Shown here in pieces: positions 45,360 to 56,199 of a stretch of 64,000 nt of DNA. The DNA comes from Acanthosoma haemorrhoidale (lineage: Eukaryota > Arthropoda > Insecta > Hemiptera > Acanthosomatidae), in assembly GCA_930367205.1 (NCBI GenBank), contig OV884012.1, positions 154,705,405 to 154,769,404 of the forward strand. The letters are read 5' to 3'. Position 1 is the stretch's first letter; each line of letters opens with the position of its first letter. Under the pieces are notes generated by a model that was given only the letters and a program-made list of their open reading frames with translations, ran no database searches and was not told the origin of the DNA. Made by a program: the position numbers and the translations under genes.

Positions 45360-45725
45360 ACAATAGGAGGGACACCCTCGGGTCATTAAGGACTCATGAA
45401 GGGGTGCGCGGGCATTTGCATGTGAGTGGCCACTCGTGGACGAATAATTAACAAAAGGGATCTAATGGACACTGTGCCATTAATATATATCTATCTGTAT
45501 ATATGTGTGTCTGTCCGTATGTTTGTATACACAGTGACAGTAGATATTCTCACGGGGGCTACCCTACTACTGCCTGTCTGCCTGTGCCCTATAATAAATT
45601 GCGACGGACACCCGCCGGCCTCAGTCCATTACCACGGGGTATTTTGCACGCTCCGATGGGCGATTGTTTTCGTAAGCAGTCCAGGCCATTGTGACTCGAG
45701 TGGTCACACGTATGTAAATACTGCC
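45360..45725. other. GC-elevated single-copy island 15
   Basis: Complex block with GACGAATAATTAAC (homeodomain-type), a TATATAT/GTGTGTCTGTCCG segment and CATTACCACGGGGTATTTTG. Overlapping 108- and 63-codon frames have no known domain. Confidence 0.3.
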
Positions 45726-46114
45726 ATTTTTTTTTTTTCAACGACTTCATGAGCTCCATCTAAATAGAGATGTACAGTTTTGTTATAGGCTTTTACAAAA
45801 CTTTTTATACATAATAGTGTTATTTTTCAAAATATGTAATATACTTTGCCATTTGAAGCACTGTACCCACTTACCCTCGTTCGTTCTCCAATAATTCATC
45901 ATAATCAACAACTGAAGGATGACCTCATCGAGTTTTTCTGCATAAGTGTCTTAATTCGGGGTTCCGTTATTTTTTTATTTTTTTTTCTTCTTTTGACATT
46001 CAATCCGAACCCGAATACGGCAGGATGTACATACTTGAACAAAAGATTACTTCAATGTAAACATTTTTACAAACAAAAGTGTCAAATAAGGATTTAATAT
46101 TTTATTTTAACTAT
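45726..46114. other. AT-rich gap, nothing recognised
   Basis: An 83-codon frame at 45846-46097 shows no domain. Confidence 0.45.
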
Positions 46115-46327
46115 ACCGCTGGCTTTCCTCCGTCAGGAGCGTGGGGGACTTTCCAAAAATCCACTTCCTCTTTCCCTCCCATGGGAAAGGTGACAACCAT
46201 GTGAACTTGGGAGGCCTCTGGGCTGTTTGTAAATACTGTATGAATGAGCGAGTGATACTTATTGCCTAATAAGGCAGATTGTAATTTTAGCACAATAAAG
46301 TTTTTGTGAAAGTTAATAAAAAAAAAT
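46115..46327 (+). mobile_element. LINE-J 3' UTR, copy 12
   Basis: ACCGCTGGCTTTCCTCCGTC, GGAGCGTGGGGGACTTTCC, GGTGACAACCATGTGAACTT, then a small deletion from GAGCGAGTGA to TACTTATTGCCTAATAAGGC, then AATAAAGTTTTTGTG and an A-run. Confidence 0.85.
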
Positions 46328-46619
46328 CTTTTGAATTCAACAATGTTCTCACCCCTTCTACATAAAAAACCTAGGGTGTGGAACTTAAGCACGACCGGTG
46401 ATTTTTTAAAAGGCACAATATTTCGTTACAGTGTACCGTGTATTTTTCCTCCGTGTAGGGCATAAAAATTAAAAAATTCGATGCCCTATGATTTTATAAA
46501 AGCATGCCCTATAATTTTATACAAATCATTTGGAAGTTACTCCTTTGGAATGTGTAATCTGGTAAAAAAATAATTTTATAAAGTACAGGCTTAACTTGAA
46601 CAAAATCAAATTAGTAAAA
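46328..46619. other. AT-rich gap, nothing recognised
   Basis: The word ATGCCCTATAATTTTATA occurs twice in near-identical form (46480-46500 and 46503-46522). No gene. Confidence 0.45.
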
Positions 46620-46910
46620 CACTTTGACAGGACACGTGGACAGGTAGGAACTATTAGCAGACAGTGAGGCATAGGTGGTAGGACAGGTGAGGTTCACAGA
46701 AGAGCGGGCAGACAGGTATCTGCTCTTAGACACGTGCGGACCACGTGTACCTGCCGACGCGGTCTGTCGGCTCCTCCTGAAGGCGCACTTACTTAACTGT
46801 CCCCTCTTTGGCTCTCGGTCACCCTTCGCTGGTCATCCGCGAGCCGTTTCCTATCGGCACACCAGTTAGCTTTAGCCGTTTCCTATCGATAGCAGGCTGA
46901 GCATAAACAA
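46620..46910. other. GC-elevated single-copy island 16
   Basis: Complex block with GCCGTTTCCTATCG at 46843 and again at 46877. A similar TTTCCTATCGGCTC occurs at 3446 in island 2, so the word may be a shared motif. A 64-codon frame has no domain. Confidence 0.3.
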
Positions 46911-47437
46911 GGAACCAACTGCCGAAATCGAAGGGCGAGGCTCTACTTTTCTAAGGTATACTGATCCACTAGTCAAGGCATGGGTTAGTAGTAAACCCGT
47001 CAAAATTGGTTACAGGTGTGTTCAACTGCATTTGAAGGGGTCGGGGGAATAGCATTACCTATTTTATTGATTTTGGTACAATCCCAATCAACCATCCTCA
47101 ATTAATATTTATAAAGCATTGCCCCATGCCTCAATTAATATTTAAACAATATAGGTTAACCTTCTTTTCCTTCTTTTGAAAAAAGGAGTTATACGATGTT
47201 TGCCCTGACCCATGACCCCTCCATTTGGTTTGAGGTGGATAAGATTGGGTCAAAATCCAAAGTGAACAAAAAAAACGGGCCCCTTAAAAGCTATTTAAGA
47301 TCTGAAGTTCTAGCTTTAATTATAAACAGGATTTGGCCTGCCTGTGTGCAGGAATGATTCTACGGATCTGAAGCTATCAAAGAAGTCGGAAGTGCCTGTT
47401 TAAAGGTCTTGATTTGAAGTAAACCTTCCGTTTCATA
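46911..47437. other. No gene recognised
   Basis: Near-duplicate words CTCAATTAATATTTA occur at about 47098 and 47132. Nothing else recognised. Confidence 0.45.
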
Positions 47438-48300
47438 AATTAACAACAATTTTATTATGATAAAATTGCAATCTGCCTTATTGGGCAATAAGTAATTGTG
47501 ATAAATGATCTCATTCATGCCATATTTACAACTTTTCATTCGCTCGCTCATTCATACAGTATTTACAAACTGACCAGAGAATTCTCAAATATACATGGTT
47601 GTCACCTCTCTCGCATGCGAATGAGGAAGCGAAGTCTTTGGCTCCTTCGTCACCGGATACAAGCCAGTGAAGGCAGGCCAAGAGCGCGAGAGCCACATAC
47701 GCTCAGAACATGATTGGAGAAACAGGCCATTGGCATGACTCCCACTGTGACGTATTTATAGCAGGTCACGAGGTCACTGCCGTTTCAGCCTCCGAGGATG
47801 ATTATAGGGATGTGTGGTGCAGTGAATGACTGTGCTAGGGGATAAGGGTGGTTGGATAGGTTACTATGGAATTTCATAAACTTGGAAGGGATGAGTTCTA
47901 GAATGTAGGGTAAATTAAGATCGTTATGAAGGGTTTGTTGCTGACATAATAAGGGGCATTTACTATTGTTCTTAGGACTTTTGATTAAAAGGATTGTATA
48001 CGCTTGATGTTCGACTTCTTTGCTGTCCCCCATAGCTCTATTCCGTATGTCCATCTTGGCTCAAGTATAACTTTGTAAATTAGTAATTTATTTTCAATTG
48101 AGAGATGAAGTCCTTCGAAGTAGTCTGTACAGTTGTCCAAAGCGTCTGTTTAGTTCTTGTCTTATGTGTGGGTTCCATGTAAGACTTTTGTCGAGATGGA
48201 AGCCGTTGTTATAAGTGAAGATAACATCGTAATTTTTCCTTTGATGAAAAAGTGGGATGGATACTCTCGTTCTAGTTGCTGTTTTTAAAATCCTTATCAT
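47438..48300 (-). mobile_element. LINE-J, copy 13, longest copy
   Basis: The minus-strand protein remnants in order are FHLDKSLTWNPHIRQELNRR (about 48150-48215), FGQLYRLL, LLIYKVILEPRWTYGIELWG (about 48030-48085), KTLHNDLNLPYILELIPSKF, MKFHSNLSNHPYPLAQSF (47785-48054). Together these make up the whole post-palm part of a jockey-clade reverse transcriptase with frameshifts. The full 3' UTR follows and ends in the complement of a GTTGTT tail (AACAACAATTTTATTATG). The endonuclease and catalytic palm are absent. Confidence 0.85.
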
Positions 48301-48589
48301 TCCTAATCATCTCATTGTAGATTTTCTTTTTCAAATAAAAGGGTAGAAGCCATTGTAGTTGTTTTGTACAATAAACAGCTTTCAAAACAGACGGACAGAA
48401 GATTCCGAGATCCAAGCCTAGTCTGCTACTGCGCCGTCGAGTAGATAATGTATTTTTTTTTATGCAATAAACATTAATAAAAAATCAAACATTTTAAGGT
48501 ATTTTTTTTAGTTATTTGGATAATTTTGTGTTAACAATCGATTTTTTGTACAATAGCTACAAACTAGTGACTACATATAGAATATATAG
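48301..48589. other. AT-rich gap, nothing recognised
   Basis: No gene recognised. Confidence 0.45.
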
Positions 48590-48880
48590 GATATGTAGCC
48601 TGGGCAGACAGACTATATTGAACCCCCCCCCCTCGGGGGTCTGCGACTGCGCACCTCACTGTTTGCAGGCGAGGCAAAGAGCTCTGATTAGAGGCCTGGG
48701 AACCGAACCACCCTCTATCTTCTCTGTCTCTCTAATTAGGGCTGGGAAAATATTTGATCAACTTGCTGGGGGCTCAACATCAACTCAACTTTGCCATCAG
48801 CCAGTCGTCTCCGGCAACTCTTGTAAGTACGTCTGTCTGTCTCACACCCTCGGCTCAGAGGAACCAATAGGTTGAATCAA
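48590..48880. other. GC-elevated single-copy island 17
   Basis: C-run near 48625, CTCTAATTAGGGCTGG near 48731 (homeodomain-type). A 119-codon frame (48516-48875) crosses it but has no recognisable domain and starts in AT-rich flank. I read it as noncoding. Confidence 0.3.
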
Positions 48881-49101
48881 TGCTAACTACAGCGAGTAGT
48901 TTAATAGAAATGTCAAACAAAACTAAAAATTACCTAATGCTAACTAAACTAAAACTAAAAAAAAAGTTTAATGAAATTAAACTAATCATAAGGGGAGTCG
49001 ATATATACTTAATCCAAAAAAGAAATCCTACTAGCGATGGGCAAACGAAATTAGTTAAATTTGGTGAATATAAAGAATCTTACTTAACTAAAGTGAAAAA
49101 A

Positions 49102-49456
49102 CCCTTCATAACGCTCTTATTATTCATGATATTTCATAGAAGCCTATCTAACCACCCTAATCCCCTGGCACAGTCATTGCACTGCTCCACTCATCCCTAT
49201 AATCCTCCTCGGAGGCTGAAACGGCAGTTGAGGAAGGAGCGTGGAGGACTTCCGAAGACTCCGCATCATCCTACGCATGCGAGGGAGGCGACAACCCGGG
49301 ATTTGGGAGGACTCCGGGCTGTTTGTAAATATTGTGCGAATGAGTAAGTGAATGAAAATTATAAGTATGGTATGAATGAAAACATTTATCACAATTATCT
49401 ATTGCCCAATGAGGCAGATATTAATTGTATCATAATAAAGTTGTTGTTTAATAACC
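49102..49456 (+). mobile_element. LINE-J, copy 14
   Basis: The + frame covers LSNHPNPLAQSLHCSTHPYN and PPRRLKR (about 49145-49225), then jumps into the 3' UTR at GGAAGGAGCGTGGAGGACTT and ends AATAAAGTTGTTGTTTAATA. Confidence 0.85.
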
Positions 49457-50090
49457 AGTCAAACAACCAATTTGTTATAACTTGACGCGAATGCAATATG
49501 CTCAGGATTTGATAGAGGAATCAAATCAGTGAGTAGTTAAATGGTAAGATGGCATCAAATATTGTAATTATTCAACTAGAGAGTAACATTGTGAGGTTTG
49601 TGGGTAAGCAGGTAAATATATAAGCGGATATATAATCCTTTATGTATTGCCTTACAGTTTTATCAGCAATTTTATAAGAACAAAAAACCTTCCTATAAAT
49701 AGACTGATGAGGGAAAGTCCCTCTGGTTCACATTTTGAGTCAACGCTGCCATTAGTAGATTATGTGGTCAGTACAAGCCAGTGCCAGGGTCATTTGTAAT
49801 TTTAACTAGCGTAAATGTTTTGTTTTTCTCTTGTTGCTCTGACATAATTTTCAACAACTATGTCAAAGTGGAAATGTAATGAGTCAGTGGGCTTAAACTC
49901 CTGCAAATGTAGATTGTGTTGGACATCAATTGGTTAATTAACATAAACTTCAATATTCTTCTCCTTAGATTAACCGTTCAGATTTTTGTTACAGATGACA
50001 TGAATATATTAATTTTCTAGCTATAAATATTTTTTTGTTTTATTTACATTGACATTATATCTTCCCTTAGATCCTGATACAAAGATGTTC
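49457..50090. other. AT-rich gap, nothing recognised
   Basis: No gene or repeat recognised. Confidence 0.45.
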
Positions 50091-50098
50091 GCCTATAG

Positions 50099-50715
50099 CA
50101 GGGGTGGCCAACCCAAATGATCTTGTGGGCCACTTTGGTAGTGCATCTCCCTGCACATATAAAACTTCCCCCCCCCTTAGCTCTCTAATTATAAGATTAA
50201 GGATGAGGGAAAAATAAAGGGATATTTGGGTTGAGCGGATCCTTATACTAGGAGTACCTGCTTGAAGGTGGTGTGAGGGAATTAAGGAGTGTGGGAAGCC
50301 TCGGTAGAGGTTGATAGTTGCGGTACAGTGGTGAGAGTCCACTGGTGGCTAATTTAAAACTATATATCCCCAATATTAAATATAAACCCACTATAGACAT
50401 TTTTCTGGAGTGAAAAATTGGAACATAATGATTTATTATTATTGTGCTTACTATTATTCTTACATGTAAACAGAGATAATATTATAATAATGATACTAAA
50501 CGTGTCATATATAGGCAAGAATATTATTTTAAAATTAAAATAAATAAATAAATTTTAAAAGTTAATTTTTTCTCATAATTGTGACAGTTAATTTTTGGCT
50601 GTATGGATGCACAAATAATGTATTTTTTTAATACATTGGTTTTCACTACTTTGCCCATTATAAAATAAATATATTTTGGGAAATTGTGACGAATTTTGTG
50701 GGTTGGCCACCCCTG
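50099..50715. mobile_element. Non-autonomous hAT-type element with nested repeat E
   Basis: Termini CAGGGGTGGCCAACCC (50099-50114) and GGGTTGGCCACCCCTG (50700-50715) are perfect 16-bp inverted repeats with the CAGGG start typical of hAT elements. The flanks show an 8-bp near-duplication: GCCTATAG at 50091-50098 and GCCTATAA at 50720-50727. The right one is offset by four extra bases (CCTG) from the repeat end. The interior is noncoding and includes repeat E at 50162-50345. Confidence 0.8.
50162..50345 (-). repeat. Dispersed repeat E, copy 2, inside the hAT element
   Basis: CTTAGCTCTCTAATTATAAG, GATTAAGGATGAGGGAAAAA, GGTACAGTGGTGAGAGTCCA. Inverted relative to 310-495. Confidence 0.6.
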
Positions 50716-50932
50716 CCTGGCCTATAACGACCTAGGTCATTTGAAGGTGCTTATGAGGGAACACACAAGTTCTTTTTTTATAATTTAATAAATATTTTTA
50801 AAAACTCACGCATTGTTCCCGTCTCTTTATGTTGTCACTTGACTTTCTTTGTAGTTTATATTGTAACGATGTCTTGTCTTTGCTATTAGTATTCTTCATC
50901 ATTCAAAAGTATCTTATATAAAAAGTTGGTTC

Positions 50933-50937
50933 TAGTC
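50933..50937. repeat. Target-site duplication TAGTC (left)
   Basis: Identical to 51876-51880. Confidence 0.85.
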
Positions 50938-51875
50938 TGTCGGGTGTCAACAATTGTCCCGGGGGGCGTCACTAGGGGAGTGCCTGATCACTCTAGCCCT
51001 GGTGACAAGTGTGGATTGTTGTAGTTGATAACATGGACCATGTTATGAATACACTGTGTTCAGGATGAGAGGTTCATAAAGAAAAGACCAGTTTTCAGAG
51101 TTGGGGCGGGAGATCGGCAGTGTAATAGGTACAAGTCGTCAGAGGTCTGCTAGAAGCTGTGAGACGAGGTGACTGCCCAGAGGTGTGGCAGAGAGAGTGT
51201 AGACCAGTGGAAGGCTGAGTGGGCTTACTCCCAGGGCCCCGGGGCCCTGGCGTATCGCGACGAGTGATAGCGGCTATCTAGATGAAGAGACTAGGAAAGA
51301 GTGGGTCTGCAGGTTTTTTTTCTTTCAAAACCTCTTTATTGATAATATATATACAATGACAAAAATAAATAAATAAATTTGGAATTACAGTTGTCTCCTC
51401 GTGCTGCATTCGCAGATGCATAGGGTCTGCAGGGCAAAAACCCTTGATTTAAATATCCGTCCCCCCTCTCTACCGGAAGGCGGAGCCTGGCTGCAGGGGG
51501 TATGTTTTATGATGCCCAGGTGGCTAATCCCCCTTAAGTTTTATGACTATTGGCCTAAAAGGGTGTGTTTTATGATGTCACACCTACCGAGCGATACGTG
51601 ATCGCTCGTCCCCTATAGGACTGTTTATTGGCATGGCTTTTAGATTTTATGACCCCGGACAGTGACTGAAGGTCTGCTTGGGTCTATTTTATTAGGGGCA
51701 GTGGCTTATCCTCTCAGGTTTTATTGCAGGACCTTCGTCCCTCTGTTACCTGTTTCACGACTACCGACCTCTCTATGATTTATTATAAGAAGTTTACACA
51801 GATTTGCATTTATATTATAATACATTATGCACCAGAGTATAGGGTAATTTACATATATTGTTCGCGCTCGCTACA
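50938..51875 (-). mobile_element. Solo LTR (minus orientation) with perfect 5-bp target duplication
   Basis: Begins TGTCGGGTGT and ends CGCGCTCGCTACA, i.e. on the minus strand TGTAGCGAGC...ACCCGACA. Both termini match those of the LTR at 16225 (TGTAGCGACC...GACCCGACA). Internal words such as GTTCAGGATGAGAGGT also correspond to that family (GTTCAGGAGAAGAGGT in reverse complement). TAGTC stands on both sides. No internal retroelement sequence. 938 bp including a 109-bp nested insertion. A related but distinct subfamily. Confidence 0.85.
51314..51422 (-). mobile_element. LINE-C tail, copy 6, nested in the second solo LTR
   Basis: T-run, TTTCAAAACCTCTTTATTGA, GGAATTACAGTTGTCTCCTC, GCATTCGCAGATGCAT. 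Flanked by a perfect 11-bp duplication GGGTCTGCAGG (51303-51313 and 51423-51433). Only the last ~100 bp of the LINE was inserted. Confidence 0.85.
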
Positions 51876-51880
51876 TAGTC
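51876..51880. repeat. Target-site duplication TAGTC (right)
   Basis: Partner of 50933-50937. Confidence 0.85.
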
Positions 51881-53512
51881 CATAATTTTTTATTCAATAA
51901 TAATTTCAAATATTAAATATATTAACACAATTAAATTAATAGTTACCTAATAAGTTACTAACATTGATCTAAAATTATATCTTCATTATTGGTGCTTGGA
52001 TATTGTTTGAGCTCCCACAAAATATTTGGACCTTTTGATGCGAAATTCAAGGGCTTCTACCCTTAGCCATATAAGGTGCTGGGTCAAATGAGTACTCATT
52101 GAAACATAACTCAAAATTATCCAGATCACATGAAATTTAATTAATATAAAAAATCTTAAAATATGAAAAATAGACGATGAAAAGTCACAGTTCTGATAAG
52201 AAATCAAAATGTGAAACTTATTTTAATTATCGAAAAATAAAACTGTTTCTAAGTTTTTGAAAAGTCTTTACAATGTTAATAATGCAAATTTCAAATAAAA
52301 GAAATACAAAAAAAATTGGCATTCTATTTATGGAACTATCATTCCAAACAAAATTAATTATCCATAACTGAAATACTATATTAAAATACAATGTTAACCT
52401 TAAATATTATTGACGCTAGTGTTGAGTGTTAACAGACTACACTCCTGACTTCTCCTCCTCCTATGCCGAATAAGGCTATCGAAACATAGCCTGCCCACAC
52501 CAGTCATCCATCGGTTTTCCAGGTCATTTGATCCCTTCATACCTCAAGATTTATGCTTGAAGTTTTAACAATAAATATTCCCATTTTTCTATCTGACTAG
52601 TGTACTTATTCGTTTAAAAATATAATTAAATTGATTAGATTGATGTACATGTATGATTTTTCGTTTGAGAAAGTTAAACAATTAGTGAGACCTCATAGTA
52701 CCTGTGAGTGTTGCACGGTTCTTGACATCCGCTCATGAACCAACGGCAAAAGTGATAAGGGTGCAGCTGTCCTTGTTGGGCAGTTAGCCAGCTAGGAGTC
52801 ACAAGCCATGCGCACTGTACTTATCCTAAACAGGATTTTGATAAGATGACAAAATATTTGTGATAAGAATAAAGTGAATTTCCTTTTGCGCTGCTAAGAT
52901 GAATACTGGTCATATGTCGTTTTTAACCTTGTTTTAGTAAACTGTTTTAGTGGAGAATATCGATAATTACAACAGCTCACCTCTATTAGCTAACTCTTCC
53001 CACGCGAGCTGTTGAATTCCCCAGCTCATACATGGGAATGGGGACCCTCACCCCGCCTTTGCCTCTTGGCCACATCCCTCACCATTGACCACACGGAGTC
53101 ATTTGTCCTGAGGTGATTACATAAAACTGAGATTCATTGAAAATATGGAAAAATATGAAGTATACAATTTACAGTTTTCAGGTTGATAGTAAGAGCGTTA
53201 ACATTAGTAAAAGCGTTGATTGGTAATATTAAATAATAAATGAATTTTCAATAATTTCAGCTGCACACTCTTAAAGATATCTGTTAGCCAAATAATAACG
53301 TCTATATTAGCATACACCAAATTACTGATGTATAATTAAGTGATTTTGTGAGTATCGACTCCCTGTTTCCCATCAACTCTAGGTCCCAAGTATTAATAAA
53401 GTTGATGACACATCTTGCACATACTATGCAATACTAAGTTGATTCTACTTTTTAGTGAAGTAAAATTATTATATGGTTGGTGCCGGTTGCGGGAGGATAA
53501 AATGACCGGTTT
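51881..53512. other. AT-rich region, no gene recognised
   Basis: Complex patches at 52700-52830 and 52975-53110 (CACGCGAGCTGTTGAATTCC). The rest is AT-rich. No repeat recognised. Confidence 0.45.
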
Positions 53513-54304
53513 CTTACTTTAAGAATTTTACGAAACCGGCACCTTACCGTTGTTCAAGCGATTCATCAGCTACAAGAAGTTCGAGTGTGCAAATTTCTGG
53601 GCGTACTGCTCGGAGAAGATTAAATGAGTATAGACTAATGGCTTTTCGCCCAGTAAGAGGACCAGAATTGACCAGAACTCACAGAATTACACGGCTGGTT
53701 TTTGGACGAATGGTGTGCTGTACTATTTACAGACGAATCTAGATTTGCTCTACGATCTCCAGACGGGTGTGAAAGGGTGTGCAGAAGAAGAAATGAAAGG
53801 TATGCAGCCTGTAATTTCACCCAGAGCCAACCTTTTCAACGTGGTTCCTTAATGGTGTGGGCTGGGATTTCAATGGAGTGCCACACAGAATTGGTTGTTG
53901 TTCGTGGAGGGTCTTTGACGGCCACTCGCTGTGTAGATGATATTTTGGAACCTCATGTGTTGGCTATCCTCATCGAAATCAGCGATCATTCATTTCTAAT
54001 GCACGATAATGCACGTCCACATGTCGCTCGCATAGTACAGACGTTCCTTCATCAGCACAACATTGAGGTCTTAGCCTGGCCAGCACGTTCTCCAGATTTG
54101 AACCCTGTCGAGCATTTATGGGATAATCTCGGAAGACGAATAAGAGCGCGTTCAGCACTTCCTGATACACTGTAGGACCTTGAAATGGCTCTTCGGGAAG
54201 AATGGACTAACCTCCAGCAAAGGGACATTTCCCGACTGCTGGAAAGTATGCCGAGGCGTCTTCAAGAAGTAATAAAGGCAAGAGGAGGAAATACGCGATA
54301 TTAA
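53513..54304 (+). pseudogene. Tc1-like DD34E transposase pseudogene
   Basis: The N-terminal remnant near 53560-53690 (ISGRTARRRLNEYRLMAFRP) is joined through a one-base frameshift near 53700 to a long readable part, DEWCAVLFTDESRFALRSPD (TDES, first catalytic Asp). Then come VWAGISMECHTELVVV, FLMHDNARPHVARIVQ (second Asp) and WPARSPDLNPVEHLWDNLGR (Glu). The second Asp and Glu are separated by 34 residues, so all three catalytic residues of a Tc1-type DD34E enzyme remain. An in-frame TAG at 54173-54175 precedes the C-terminus (DLEMALREEWTNLQQ...GGNTRY-stop). The N-terminal DNA-binding part is missing. Confidence 0.85.
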
Positions 54305-54533
54305 ATGATCCTGTCATTAATTTCTTTTAGGATAAAAAGGTTATTTTTCAATTTTTTTTTCATGTTTCTTAGCAGTTCACATTTTGATTTAAAATTTTTA
54401 AACAAAGACTCATTAAATAAACGTTAAAAACCTTATTAAAGGTAAAAATAGATTTTATAAATTCAATAAATAATAAGTATTATATACAGTTACAATTTTT
54501 TTACAAGTGGGTGGAATTTTTTGCCTGTCAGTG
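54305..54533 (+). mobile_element. 3' end and terminal inverted repeat of the Tc1-like element
   Basis: AAGTGGGTGGAATTTTTTGC then CTGTCAGTG ends the element at 54533, directly before TA (54534-54535). No matching 5' terminal repeat is visible upstream of 53513, so the element is 5'-truncated. Confidence 0.65.
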
Positions 54534-54535
54534 TA

Positions 54536-55219
54536 TTTGTTCTATTTTTGTCTGTACTTCATGTTTTGCGTTTTCTCGGCATTTTTAGGATTCCTTTTTT
54601 TTCTCTTTAGCTCCTCACTCCTTCTCCTTTTTCTTTTCCCAGTCAATCGTATCAAGAATATTTTATAGTTCGCTTGTTTGTTAGTTTACGAAAAAAAACA
54701 AACCAAAATGACTTTCCTGCCTTCAGCAGGAGTATTTAAGACATTTAAACGATAAAAACTCACCTCTTTAAGAAAAGTTAAATGTTCCAGAACAGTGGAT
54801 TTGTTCGAGCACCATCCTAGAGAGAATTATGAGACAGAAGTGGGACAATCTACAAAAAAGAGAAAGCCGATAGAGGTGATCGTGTTAGTAATTAGAAATG
54901 TAATGAGAGGCAGTGACTAACGGTAGAGAGTAAGAGATAGGAAGTCTTAGATCTGAGCCCGCAGCCTCTGTCTGGGATAACTTATGTATTATATATGACA
55001 TCCTGTATCAGCATACATAACTGTACATGTCTTGTCTAGGTCAGCACTTCCAGGCTTCTCTGGAGCAGCTGTTTATGCCATCCTGCCGTACTCCCGTATT
55101 TTTTCTTATTTGCTTACTCAGGGCTCCAGTGGCGTAGCAAAGGGATATGGATTGGTCACACTTTTTAACATTGATAATAAATTATAAATAAAATAATTAG
55201 TTAAGTATATTTATAACAA
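54536..55219. other. No gene recognised
   Basis: A T-rich stretch, then a moderately complex block at 54830-55140 without ORFs or repeats. Confidence 0.45.
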
Positions 55220-55545
55220 AAACCAGTAAAAAAAAAAAAAAAATTGGGATTCCAATCAGGGACCTCTCGAATATCTAGTCGGGGGCTGTACCAACTGAGC
55301 TAATCTGCACGAGTCGACGATTTTCCCAATTGAATATTTGTTGCTCAGATTTCCACAGTGGTGAAGGTGGGAACGATGTGAATGAATACTAAATTAATTT
55401 TTTCGAGAGACAGTTTGCCAATCGAAATTGGGAAGATCGTGCACTCGTACAGTCTAGCTCAGTTGGTGCAGCACCCGAGTAGATATTGTGGAGGTCCTGG
55501 GTTCATCTCTCGATCCTACCAGTAAATATTTATTATTTGGCTAAT
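55220..55545. repeat. Foldback of tRNA-like arms, copy 2 (clearest)
   Basis: The left arm (55243-55331) is antisense: GGATTCCAATCAGGGACCTC, AATATCTAGTCGGGGGCTGT, ACCAACTGAGCTAATCTGCA, CGATTTTCCCAATT. The right arm (55426-55520) is its sense counterpart: AATTGGGAAGATCGTGCACT, CTAGCTCAGTTGGTGCAGCA, CCGAGTAGATATTGTGGAGG, TCCTGGGTTCATC, CGATCC. GCTCAGTTGGTGCAG is a good polymerase III A box and GGTCCTGGGTTCATC a B-box-like word. The arms pair over about 90 bp with a 94-bp spacer. It is not a functional tRNA gene. Confidence 0.7.
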
Positions 55546-56199
55546 AATTATCGGAGACCAAATTGAGTAGGCATCCAGGCGTCAGAGCGATGTCGTTTGA
55601 ATGAATACTGTGAATGTCCATTGTGCTGCACCATCGACCACACTTCCAGTTTGACTGAGGACGGCCAATTTTCAGTTTTTTTTACCGGTTAAGTGAAATT
55701 TTTCACGAAACGTTTTTTTTTTGGTTTGGTGAAGCTCGTATGGTTTTGATTGAGTGCCTAATCGTAATGGAATTTAACCATGATAGTCTATTATTTCCAT
55801 TTTGTGAAAGGCCGTATTGTTTTGAAAACGCTGTTTGGATTAGTTAGCAGATAACAGGGTAAGTGAACTATCAGGATTCTTTGTTATAGAAGAAGCAAAA
55901 TATTGTCTAAAACTCGATTCTTTTATACAAATCAGCTGTTAGCCAATATTATTCCCTGTTGATATAAAGCCATAAAAACACATGTTTTTTTGGCATTCAC
56001 TCAATTGCGATGTAATCATCGATTTATTTATGGTTTCGTTCAAAGATATTCAGCCCGAATCCCTTTCTGCTGTCTTGGGGAAATAAAACACTTTTTTCAT
56101 GAACTATACTTTGCTCTGTCAGCTAACTACTTGACACTGTTGAGAACCTTTGCATAAACCTTTTTTTCGCTTACAGAACATAATGTTAGCGTTAGGGTT
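55546..56199. other. No gene recognised
   Basis: T-runs near 55676 and 55707. No ORF or repeat recognised. Confidence 0.45.

Noticed and set aside
48516..48875. 119-codon frame as a gene
   Set aside because: It starts in AT-rich flank, crosses a C-run and an island, and shows no domain.
55243..55520. Functional tRNA genes
   Set aside because: A-box and B-box-like words are present, but no full cloverleaf can be formed and the sequence recurs as paired repeat arms.
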